From NCBI GenBank assembly GCA_022709105.1, contig JAKIXL010000094.1:1-5743 (forward strand): 5,743 nt of DNA, written 5' to 3'. Shown piece by piece: positions 1 to 5,062 of this stretch (positions are counted from its first letter, which is position 1; every line of letters begins with the position of its first letter). The DNA comes from Thermoplasmatota archaeon. GTDB lineage: Archaea > Thermoplasmatota > Thermoplasmata > Methanomassiliicoccales > Methanomassiliicoccaceae. Below the pieces are notes generated by a model. The model saw only the letters and a program-made list of their open reading frames with translations. It was not told where the DNA came from and ran no database searches. The position numbers and the translations under genes were made by a program.

Positions 1-380
1 AGGGGTTCCGCCCCGCGCTCCTTGAACTCCATCTCGGCCGCTCCCGGCCCGGCCCCTCGGACATTGCCTGAGAAGGCATCGGTGAGGAGGTCTTGCCCGG
101 CAGCGTAGAGCTTCATCCTCTTGGCCTCCCTGGTGGCATCCATGAACGCCTCCCAGCAAAGGCCGTGGACATCCCTGTTGTTCTCCCCGCGGGTATGGGT
201 GAGGAAGAGGTTGATATCATCGCCCACCCTGGTGACATAGAAGTCATCGATGGTGCCGGCCCTTAGGCCGTCAGCGAGCCTCTCTTCCGCCCTCTTCATC
301 ATCAGCGGATGAGGTCTTGCGTGACCGCCGACAGAACCCACATCGGCCTTTATGACTGAGACTGTAACCCTGTCTGACAT
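1..380 (-). CDS. fbp: Fructose-1,6-bisphosphate aldolase/phosphatase, N-terminal part (runs off the left edge)
   Basis: The minus strand reads 126 codons from ATG at 380-378 to the window edge with no stop. The family (type V FBPase, FBPA/ase) is usually about 360-400 residues, so roughly the first third is visible. The enzyme is cytoplasmic and bifunctional: it condenses dihydroxyacetone phosphate and glyceraldehyde-3-phosphate to fructose-1,6-bisphosphate, then removes the 1-phosphate to give fructose-6-phosphate, driving gluconeogenesis one way. Visible family marks are the N-terminal VIKADVGSVGGH (residues 9-20, with D13 and H20), VGDD (52-55) followed by THTRG (61-65), LYAAGQDLL (91-99) and FSGNVRGAGPG (103-113). 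D13, H20, D54, D55 and Q96 correspond to Mg-binding positions known in the family. The start is supported by alignment of the N-terminus and by a purine-rich GGGGAAAG just upstream. It lies downstream of the ferredoxin gene on the same strand but has its own TATA-like box. Identification is firm; the unseen C-terminal part, including the Schiff-base lysine, cannot be judged. Confidence 0.95.
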   Translation of the reverse strand, partial: MSDRVTVSVIKADVGSVGGHARPHPLMMKRAEERLADGLRAGTIDDFYVTRVGDDINLFLTHTRGENNRDVHGLCWEAFMDATREAKRMKLYAAGQDLLTDAFSGNVRGAGPGAAEMEFKERGAEP

Positions 381-416
381 TTACTTTCCCCTTAATACTG
401 CTCGAATATTGCTCTC

Positions 417-426
417 TATATAAATA
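417..426 (-). promoter_or_regulatory. TATA box for fbp
   Basis: The minus strand reads TATTTATATA in an otherwise GC-rich area, centred about 41 bases upstream of the fbp ATG. With the usual archaeal spacing of about 26 bases from TATA centre to start site, transcription would begin near 395, leaving a leader of about 15 bases that contains the GGGGAAAG ribosome-binding candidate (392-385). This suggests fbp is transcribed separately from the ferredoxin gene 114 bases upstream. The start site is inferred, not observed. Confidence 0.6.
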
Positions 427-494
427 GTTAGTAGGGCTGACCGAACGACCAGAAAACGAGTGGCCATTTCAAGTTCGATGCCCTGTCCTCACTA

Positions 495-725
495 TCAAGA
501 TTGGCTGACGGTTATGACGGTGACCGGGCAGGCGTCTTCAGCTCTTTTCGCGCAGTCGAGCAGGTCATCGGGTACCTTTCCCTTGGCGGAGCTCCCATCA
601 CGGTATTGTTCCACTATCTCGGAAGTGCCATCTTCTCCTTCCATGAATATCTCGGGACACTCGTCCATATAACAGCGACCGCACTGGATGCACCCTTCTT
701 GATCGATCTCGATGTTTACTGCCAT
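495..725 (-). CDS. Small mono-cluster [4Fe-4S] ferredoxin (76 aa)
   Basis: This is a cytoplasmic electron carrier of the short archaeal ferredoxin type. From the ATG at 725-723 the protein has CIQCGRC at residues 12-18 and CPVTVI at 66-71. C12, C15, C18 and C66 are the expected four ligands of one [4Fe-4S] cluster; the second cluster of bacterial 2[4Fe-4S] ferredoxins is absent. The C-terminal DCAKRAEDACPVTVI closely resembles the Pyrococcus furiosus ferredoxin end. Two further cysteines, C23 (before P24) and C58, occupy the positions that form a disulfide in that protein. The middle is acidic (residues 29-40). A GTG 18 bases upstream is in frame, but I prefer the ATG because its N-terminus matches the family length and because the AT-rich promoter candidate would start transcription between the two. 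The partner enzyme is not identifiable here; adjacency to fbp need not be functional. Confidence 0.88.
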   Translation of the reverse strand: MAVNIEIDQEGCIQCGRCYMDECPEIFMEGEDGTSEIVEQYRDGSSAKGKVPDDLLDCAKRAEDACPVTVITVSQS

Positions 726-749
726 GGTTCCCCTTATTCTCACCTATCC

Positions 750-763
750 AATTATTAATTTTT
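750..763 (-). promoter_or_regulatory. Candidate TATA/BRE region for the ferredoxin gene
   Basis: The minus strand has an A/T-only stretch, AAAAATTAATAATT, in the divergent ferredoxin-aspS intergenic region. Its centre lies about 30 bases upstream of the ATG at 725, which would place the start site near 730 and give an almost leaderless mRNA. GGTGAG (744-739) would fall upstream of that start site, so it would not act as a ribosome-binding site. A different start site would change this reading. Confidence 0.45.
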
Positions 764-802
764 GGTCGTGATCGGATGCTGCGGCGTGCCCGCTGAACAT
801 CA

Positions 803-810
803 CATTTATA
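803..810 (+). promoter_or_regulatory. TATA box for aspS
   Basis: CATTTATA lies about 35 bases before the aspS ATG. Usual archaeal spacing puts the start site near 833, so the leader would be only about 8 bases. No Shine-Dalgarno-like sequence lies between, which fits near-leaderless translation. Confidence 0.55.
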
Positions 811-841
811 CCTGATTGGAGCATGCACGCCCGGTATTGTA

Positions 842-2158
842 ATGAGCGAGGCGACTCCGCGGAACTCCAAGACCCTGTCCCCTGCCGACTCGGGGAGGGA
901 TGTCTCAGTGAAAGGCTGGGCCCAGGAGATCAGGAACCTGGGAGGAATATCCTTCTTGATCATCAGGGACCGTCATGGCATCGTCCAAGTCACCGCGCCT
1001 AAGAAGAAGGTCGCCCCTGAGGTCATGACCGTCCTCGGCGGCCTGTCCCGCGAGTCCGTGGTCAAGGTCACCGGCGTGGCCAAAGCTGCAGAGCAGGCCA
1101 AGGGCGGCGTGGAGGTCGTTCCCTCGTCGATCGAGGTCCTCAGCGCGGCCGCTTCGCCTTTGCCCATGGGAGTGGTAGATAAGGTAAACGTGGAGGCGGA
1201 CACCAGGTTCGACAACCGGTTCATGGACCTTCGGAGGCCTGAGGCCCGTGCGGTGTTCGAGATCAAATCTATGGTGCTGGACCTTATCGGGGATTTCCTG
1301 ACCGGCGAGGGTTTCCTGGAGGTGTTCACTCCCAAGATCGTGGCCTCGGGAGCGGAGGGGGGCGCGACCTTGTTCCAGCTCAAGTACTTCGAACAGATGG
1401 CATATCTGGCGCAATCGCCTCAGCTATACAAGCAGATGCTCATGTCCACCGGCTTGGACCGGGTCTTCGAGATAGGCCCGGCCTTCCGCGCGGAGCATTC
1501 GGACACCGTGAGGCACGTTTCAGAGTTCATCTCCTTTGATGGCGAACTTGCTTTCATCGATTCTATGAACGATGTGCTGGACGTTGTGGAGCGGTGCTGC
1601 CAATCGGTGATCGGAGGCATCGTGAAGAACGCCGCCCCGCAGCTGGAGACGCTCAATGCCTCGGTCACCGTGCCCCGGGCCCCCTATCCGGTGATCGAGT
1701 ACTGCGACGCCGTGGAGATGGTTCAGGGAACCGGCATGCACATTGATCTCGGCGATGACCTGGGCACCGAGGGCGAGAAGGCGCTCGGTGAGATAATGAA
1801 GGAGAAGGGGCACGACATGTACTGGATCGTGGAGTACCCCGAGGAGGCGAAGCCCTTCTACATCATGGAAAAGGACGGCACCCCGTATTCCTACTCGTTC
1901 GATCTGGACTATAAAGGGCAGGAGATATCCTCCGGCGGGCAGAGGGAGCACCGGTACGATCGTTTGGTCCAGCGGATGCAGGGGAAGGGGCTGGACCCAA
2001 GCGCCTTCAACTTCTACCTCGACGCGTTCAGGTTCGGCATGCCCCCGCATGGGGGATGGGGGCTGGGAGTGGAGAGGCTCGTGCAAAAGATGCTGGACCT
2101 TCCGAACATCAGGGAGACCATCTTGTTCCCCCGGGACCGCATCCGCTTGGTCCCTTGA
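842..2158 (+). CDS. aspS: Aspartyl-tRNA synthetase, archaeal/eukaryotic type (438 aa, complete)
   Basis: This cytoplasmic class IIb synthetase charges tRNA(Asp) with aspartate using ATP. The length, 438 residues, is typical of archaeal AspRS and lacks the bacterial GAD insertion. An N-terminal OB-fold anticodon-binding domain spans about 20-105 (GWAQEI at 25-30, IRDRHGIVQVTAPKKK at 41-56). The catalytic domain follows: DNRFMDLRRPE (124-134), motif 1 around 152-166, QSPQLYKQ (191-198), motif 2 with FRAE (215-218) and RHVSEF (224-229), ISSGGQREHR (362-371), and motif 3 with GMPPHGG (399-405) and GLGVER (407-412, R412). The C-terminal LPNIRETILFPRDR block is the standard ending. Q28 and K87 fall at positions that, as I recall, separate discriminating from tRNA(Asn)-accepting archaeal enzymes. 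The start fits the TATA spacing; the first 20 residues are divergent and could begin a little differently. It is divergent from the ferredoxin gene and appears to be transcribed alone. Confidence 0.97.
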   Translation: MSEATPRNSKTLSPADSGRDVSVKGWAQEIRNLGGISFLIIRDRHGIVQVTAPKKKVAPEVMTVLGGLSRESVVKVTGVAKAAEQAKGGVEVVPSSIEVLSAAASPLPMGVVDKVNVEADTRFDNRFMDLRRPEARAVFEIKSMVLDLIGDFLTGEGFLEVFTPKIVASGAEGGATLFQLKYFEQMAYLAQSPQLYKQMLMSTGLDRVFEIGPAFRAEHSDTVRHVSEFISFDGELAFIDSMNDVLDVVERCCQSVIGGIVKNAAPQLETLNASVTVPRAPYPVIEYCDAVEMVQGTGMHIDLGDDLGTEGEKALGEIMKEKGHDMYWIVEYPEEAKPFYIMEKDGTPYSYSFDLDYKGQEISSGGQREHRYDRLVQRMQGKGLDPSAFNFYLDAFRFGMPPHGGWGLGVERLVQKMLDLPNIRETILFPRDRIRLVP

Positions 2159-2200
2159 AGGCACTGTCCGAGACATGGGCCCTCGCCATTATCGTCGGTC

Positions 2201-2216
2201 CCGGGCCGCCGGGCCG
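2201..2216. repeat. Perfect tandem repeat of 8 bp
   Basis: CCGGGCCG occurs twice head to tail in the 96-base gap between aspS and the hemerythrin-like gene. The pair lies just upstream of the weak TATA-like sequence of the latter. It could be a regulatory element, but short GC repeats arise easily by slippage in such DNA, so no function is claimed. Confidence 0.5.
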
Positions 2217-2221
2217 GCAAT

Positions 2222-2229
2222 GTCTTAAC
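2222..2229 (+). promoter_or_regulatory. Weak TATA-like sequence before the hemerythrin-like gene
   Basis: GTCTTAAC is the only A/T-leaning stretch in this GC-rich gap. Its centre lies about 29 bases before the ATG at 2255, which would give a leaderless transcript. No ribosome-binding site is seen near the start, in agreement. The match to a TATA consensus is poor. Confidence 0.3.
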
Positions 2230-2254
2230 CATCGGAGAGCCTTTCGCTCCTTTG

Positions 2255-2704
2255 ATGTCCATACCTGAATCGTTGAACAAGGAGCATCTTCATCTGCACG
2301 AGGTTCTGAAGAGAGCGGTGAAGGAGGAGGGGGCCCTCGGAGAGGCGGCCCGAGCGCTTATGGATGTGCTTCACCCTCACTTCGAGAAGGAGCAGGAGAT
2401 CGCGCTGCCTCCATTGGGCATGCTCACTCTTTCCGATGATGTGCCAAAGGGCGATATCGAAGGGGTCATCGCCCTCACCGATCGTTTCCGCCAGGAACTG
2501 CCACGGATGCTAGAAGAGCATGTGGCCATCACTGAAAGGCTTGAAGCCTTGTCGCGGGAGGCGAGGAAGGTGGAGAAGGCCGAATACTCCGACTTCGCCG
2601 AGAGCCTGCGCCACCATGCCAAGATCGAAGAGGAGGTAATGTACCCCGCCTCGCTGCTCGTCGGATCGTACCTGCGGCTTTGGAGATCGGGCAAGAAGAG
2701 CTAA
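2255..2704 (+). CDS. Hemerythrin-like HHE-domain protein (149 aa)
   Basis: This is a predicted soluble four-helix bundle binding a non-haem di-iron centre. Single-domain members bind O2 or handle oxygen, nitric oxide or iron. Candidate ligands appear in the family order: H11/H13/H15 in helix A (NKEHLHLHEVL), H42 and E46 (HPHFEKE, an HxxxE pair) in helix B, H89 (EEHVAITERL) in helix C, and H121 with E126 (HHAKIEEEVMYPA, an HxxxxE pair) in helix D. The EEVMYP block is characteristic of HHE proteins. The length, about 150 residues, is normal. An in-frame TTG lies immediately before the ATG; I chose ATG. The gene follows aspS by 96 bases, and its TAA overlaps the TAG of the convergent rusA gene. 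Metal content and physiological role (O2 sensing, protection or iron storage) cannot be told from sequence. Confidence 0.82.
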   Translation: MSIPESLNKEHLHLHEVLKRAVKEEGALGEAARALMDVLHPHFEKEQEIALPPLGMLTLSDDVPKGDIEGVIALTDRFRQELPRMLEEHVAITERLEALSREARKVEKAEYSDFAESLRHHAKIEEEVMYPASLLVGSYLRLWRSGKKS

Positions 2705-3231
2705 TCCCGAGGGTCCTCGACCGGTAGGTCCTCAGCGTTCTCCATGGCCTTCTTGCGGGCCCTCTTTGGCCGCTCGGAGGTGTTTGGGAACCTGGACACC
2801 ACAATATAGGCCCCTGCCCTCCTCTCATCACTGTAGTCCTTTGACATGGTCATCGAGATGACCTGACAATCATCAGTGAACAGAATTCCGGTCAGAGCAT
2901 CGTTGACCGCCCGGACCAGCTTGTCTATGTCCGGCTTGACCGTGGGGCGCTTGCGCCGGTGCTCGGGGACCGAGGGCGGGCGGGATAGCACGAAGTCCAC
3001 CTCTACCGAATAGGCCGAACCGCTGTCGCACTTCCAATCCCGGCCTTCAAGCGCCCTCTGAGCCTCGGTGGCCACTCGGCTTCGCCAGGCCTGCAGCCCC
3101 TTCTTGTTCTGATGAGTGGTCACCGTCCGGTCCAGGGCCTTGATGTAGTACGCCCTAGTGCTCCCCTCTGGAGTGGGCTCTCCCAGGACGGTGAACGCAA
3201 TTATCTCCGCCGGATTGTCCAAATTCCTCAC
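2701..3231 (-). CDS. rusA: RusA-family Holliday junction resolvase (176 aa)
   Basis: RusA enzymes are Mg-dependent dimeric endonucleases that cut four-way DNA junctions symmetrically; most are encoded by phages and prophages. The N-terminal region IAFTVLGEPTPEGSTRAY (11-28) matches the usual F-V-x-G-x-P...R opening, with GLQAWRSRV at 45-53. The core KPDIDKLVRAVNDALTG (99-115) supplies D101 and D103, and DDCQV (120-124) supplies D121. By alignment from memory these match the E. coli catalytic D70, D72 and D91, while the E. coli N73 and K76 positions are K104 and R107, a pattern also seen in many phage homologues. A basic then acidic tail (154-176) follows the core. The start is uncertain: GTG at 3231 opens the frame, but TTG at 3222 with AGGTGAGG just before it is also possible. 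The gene lies alone, opposite in strand to both neighbours, with no integrase or structural phage genes in view. It ends in TAG. Confidence 0.85.
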   Translation of the reverse strand: MRNLDNPAEIIAFTVLGEPTPEGSTRAYYIKALDRTVTTHQNKKGLQAWRSRVATEAQRALEGRDWKCDSGSAYSVEVDFVLSRPPSVPEHRRKRPTVKPDIDKLVRAVNDALTGILFTDDCQVISMTMSKDYSDERRAGAYIVVSRFPNTSERPKRARKKAMENAEDLPVEDPRD

Positions 3232-3284
3232 CTGATCATCTTCCTGGGCATGGATACCGAGCTAGGCTCATGGCAGAACTGACG

Positions 3285-3294
3285 CAATATATGG
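3285..3294 (-). promoter_or_regulatory. Candidate TATA box for rusA
   Basis: The minus strand reads CCATATATTG, the best A/T stretch upstream of rusA. It lies about 58 bases before the GTG at 3231, predicting a start site near 3263 and a leader of about 30 bases. Confidence 0.4.
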
Positions 3295-3380
3295 TCCGAT
3301 GCGTCGCCCGGCCGAAAGTGCAAGGCCCATCCTGGCCCGGTGCATGGACCTATCGGCCATAATAGTTCTTCCCCGGGTTC

Positions 3381-3398
3381 GATAAAAGTGAAATATCC
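3381..3398 (+). promoter_or_regulatory. Candidate promoter of the GT-C-like membrane protein gene
   Basis: GATAAAAG (3381-3388) and AAATATCC (3391-3398) are adjacent TATA-like stretches. Either would start transcription near 3410-3420, leaving a 26-36 base leader that includes the AGGAGGG ribosome-binding site. Which one is used is not decidable. Confidence 0.45.
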
Positions 3399-3435
3399 CG
3401 GCCGGCTATGGCCTGAGGAAACGGGAGGATAGGGC

Positions 3436-3442
3436 AGGAGGG
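3436..3442 (+). promoter_or_regulatory. Strong ribosome-binding site
   Basis: AGGAGGG sits three bases before the ATG at 3446. It is the clearest Shine-Dalgarno sequence in the window and fixes the start of the large membrane protein. It contrasts with aspS and the RAM gene, which lack one. Confidence 0.75.
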
Positions 3443-3445
3443 AAA

Positions 3446-4654
3446 ATGACCAGCGATGGTGATCGTAATGACAAACGGTCTTTCCTGCACTCCGCAGACC
3501 ACCGCCAAAGGCTGGTCGCAATAGCTCTCGTGGCCATGCTGGCCTATGGTTCAATGATCGCGATCGATGGCCTGGTGATGAGGGAATGGCTGGACACGTC
3601 GTTCGGCCCGACCCCGGACCTGCATATCTATCAGGAGAGGGCCGGCCTCATCCTGAACGGCGGTATCATCTACCGCGACCTGGACATCGAGTCGCCCCCC
3701 TTGATCAACTATCTCCTGCTTCCACCCCAGATGATAGGAGGAGAATGGTGGGCCTATGAGGCGTACTTCTCGTTCTTTGTGCTCCTGACCGCCATTTCGA
3801 TGTACCTTGTGATGCGCAGGTGGGACGGATACCGGGCAACCTTGGCCTCGCTTCTCGTCCTACTCTGTCCGTTCGCTCTGCAGGATGCCACATGGGGGGT
3901 CCAGGACGAGCCCATGGTGGCGTTCTTCTACCTACTGCCGGTGCTCCTCTTCCTCAGCGGCAAGAAGGGAGCGGCCGCCGTGGCCGCGGCCACAGGGTTC
4001 TGGACCAAGTTCCTTCCGGTGATCGTCTACCCTGACATCCTGCTTATGCTGAGGGGTCGCCGCGATGCCATGATGAACGTTATCATCGCCGTCGTCACCT
4101 CGGCCCTCATAGCCCTTCCGTTCCTTCTCCTGTGCCCCATCGAGTTCCTCGGATTTCCGTCCTATTATCTGCTGGGACGCAGCGGAGAGGGGAGCGCCGG
4201 AATGTCGTTGATCAATCTCCTCGGGCAGGGCGGGTTCCAGCTTCCCGGGACGGTCGGGGCCGCGCTCACCGTGGGGGCGCTGCTGCTCTCCTACTACCTA
4301 ATCCACCGGTGGGAGCTGGACATCTGGCGGGGAGCTATGCTCACCACCGTGATGTTCCTGTCCGTATACCCCATGATCCGTCTGGGCTACTTCATCTTCC
4401 CTTTTGCCTTCTTCGCGGTGTGGGCGGTGAACGACCGCGGCATACTGCTCCGCCTGGCCCCCATGTACGTCACCCTGTTGTTGGGCCAAGGACTGGAGTC
4501 CAACGAGCAGTGGCTGGGCCCCGCGTACTCGTGGGCTTTGGGAGCTGTGCTGGTGCTCGCCGGCACCCTGATCATGCTTGACATCGCCCGCCTGTGCCTG
4601 AAAAGAAGATGCTTCTTGGACGGCGCTGCGCGAGAGGGGCCCTCATCAGCCTAG
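3446..4654 (+). CDS. Multi-pass membrane protein, probable GT-C-fold glycosyltransferase (402 aa)
   Basis: This integral membrane protein has about nine to eleven hydrophobic segments, roughly at 22-44, 104-124, 130-148, 156-171, 177-200, 210-230, 265-287, 297-327, 335-350 and 360-384. After the first helix a polar loop contains PDLHIYQERAGLIL (57-70), GGIIYRD (72-78) and ESPPLINYLL (82-91). This resembles the first outer loop of archaeal GT-C enzymes (GT39/GT87/DUF2029-like), where an Asp such as D58 is catalytic and a lipid-phosphate sugar is donor. WGVQDEP (150-156) and GFWTKFLP (184-191) also fit that pattern. Such proteins add sugars to lipids or surface glycoproteins outside the membrane; donor and acceptor here are unknown. 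The N-terminal 20 residues are charged and probably cytoplasmic; the C-terminal tail is short and basic. The start is set by AGGAGGG. The gene ends in TAG. A non-glycosyltransferase membrane protein remains possible. Confidence 0.7.
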   Translation: MTSDGDRNDKRSFLHSADHRQRLVAIALVAMLAYGSMIAIDGLVMREWLDTSFGPTPDLHIYQERAGLILNGGIIYRDLDIESPPLINYLLLPPQMIGGEWWAYEAYFSFFVLLTAISMYLVMRRWDGYRATLASLLVLLCPFALQDATWGVQDEPMVAFFYLLPVLLFLSGKKGAAAVAAATGFWTKFLPVIVYPDILLMLRGRRDAMMNVIIAVVTSALIALPFLLLCPIEFLGFPSYYLLGRSGEGSAGMSLINLLGQGGFQLPGTVGAALTVGALLLSYYLIHRWELDIWRGAMLTTVMFLSVYPMIRLGYFIFPFAFFAVWAVNDRGILLRLAPMYVTLLLGQGLESNEQWLGPAYSWALGAVLVLAGTLIMLDIARLCLKRRCFLDGAAREGPSSA

Positions 4655-4732
4655 AAGGTCTCATCATCTCCAGGCGGATCTGCTGACCCTCTTGTCATCA
4701 CCAGGGCCCCTCCCGCCAACGGTTACGCCTTG

Positions 4733-4743
4733 GCCCTATATCT
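4733..4743 (+). promoter_or_regulatory. Candidate TATA box for the RAM-domain gene
   Basis: CCCTATATCTC lies in the 134-base gap after the GT-C-like gene. Its centre is about 50 bases before the ATG at 4789, predicting a start site near 4764 and a leader of about 25 bases. No Shine-Dalgarno sequence is evident in that leader. The rest of the gap shows nothing I recognise. Confidence 0.45.
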
Positions 4744-4788
4744 CGATGATGGGAAACTTGAACTACTTTTAGAGCGCAAATCAGAGCG

Positions 4789-5034
4789 ATGCCGAGCGCC
4801 ATCGTGCTCATCAACTGCGAGGTGGGCAAGGAAGGGGACATCATCAACAGCCTATGCGCTGTTGAAGGCGTGGAGAGGGCCTACCTCGTCTATGGCGTGT
4901 ATGATATCGTCGTCCTGATCACCTCGCCCACGATGGAGGGGCTGGAGAGCACCCTCATGGCCAAGGTGAGGGCCCTCCCGGGGGTGAGGAGCACCATGAC
5001 CCTCATGATCAGCCGTGACTGCACCATAGGCTGA
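4789..5034 (+). CDS. Standalone Lrp/AsnC ligand-binding (RAM) domain protein (81 aa)
   Basis: The whole protein is one RAM (AsnC_trans_reg) domain, the effector-binding and oligomerisation half of Lrp/AsnC regulators, with no helix-turn-helix. Visible family marks are an initial beta strand SAIVLINCEVGKEGDI (3-18), VEGVERAYLVYGVYDIVVLI (25-44) with the GxYD turn at 36-39, and ALPGVRSTMTLMI (62-74). The pattern is beta-alpha-beta-beta-alpha-beta, and the length is normal for free-standing RAM proteins. Such proteins form dimers to octamers that bind amino acids or other small molecules and may modulate full-length Lrp proteins; the ligand here is unknown. It is followed six bases later by a T7 tract. 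The start at ATG 4789 gives the expected N-terminus directly at the first strand. The molecular role beyond ligand binding is inference. Confidence 0.85.
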   Translation: MPSAIVLINCEVGKEGDIINSLCAVEGVERAYLVYGVYDIVVLITSPTMEGLESTLMAKVRALPGVRSTMTLMISRDCTIG

Positions 5035-5039
5035 CAACG

Positions 5040-5046
5040 TTTTTTT
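5040..5046 (+). terminator. T7 tract, probable transcription terminator of the RAM-domain gene
   Basis: Seven consecutive T residues begin six bases after the RAM stop codon, in otherwise GC-rich DNA. Archaeal RNA polymerase terminates at such U-rich tracts without needing a hairpin, and no hairpin is seen. Confidence 0.6.
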
Positions 5047-5062
5047 CCACAATATACATGAA

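Larger units (their letters stand above)
3232..3445. other. Divergent intergenic region between rusA and the GT-C-like gene
   Basis: This 214-base stretch has no convincing gene. It carries promoter candidates in both directions (minus-strand TATA-like at 3285-3294, plus-strand at 3381-3398). It also holds the 8-base palindrome CCGGCCGG at 3398-3405, just before the inferred plus-strand start site. I see no tRNA, long repeat or strong hairpin. A minus-strand open frame across it ends inside the rusA start region and shows no family resemblance. Confidence 0.5.

Noticed and set aside
460..758. Plus-strand open frames opposite the ferredoxin gene
   Set aside because: They overlap the ferredoxin on the other strand, and neither has motifs or a promoter of its own.
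598..963. Minus-strand open frame spanning the ferredoxin-aspS intergenic region
   Set aside because: It crosses both divergent promoters and overlaps two real genes in other frames, with arginine-rich shadow composition.
905..2176. Several long antisense open frames opposite aspS
   Set aside because: They mirror a strongly conserved synthetase gene in GC-rich DNA, are rich in low-complexity H/R/P/G composition and show no family motifs.
2377..2700. Coding extension of RusA by TAG readthrough
   Set aside because: The frame is the antisense shadow of the hemerythrin-like gene, serine-rich and without motifs.
3398..3405. CCGGCCGG palindrome as an operator
   Set aside because: Eight-base GC palindromes are expected by chance in DNA of this composition; position near the inferred start site alone is too weak.
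3228..3554. Minus-strand open frame between rusA and the GT-C-like gene
   Set aside because: It covers the promoters and ribosome-binding site of the plus-strand gene and overlaps its N-terminus; no recognisable domain.
4132..4581. Alternative-frame open frame inside the GT-C-like gene
   Set aside because: R/G/P/H-rich shadow of the membrane protein reading frame, without hydrophobic segments or motifs.
4655..4918. Coding extension of the GT-C-like protein by TAG readthrough
   Set aside because: The extension has no domain resemblance and overlaps the well-supported RAM gene in a different frame; it would need pyrrolysine decoding, which is not shown here.
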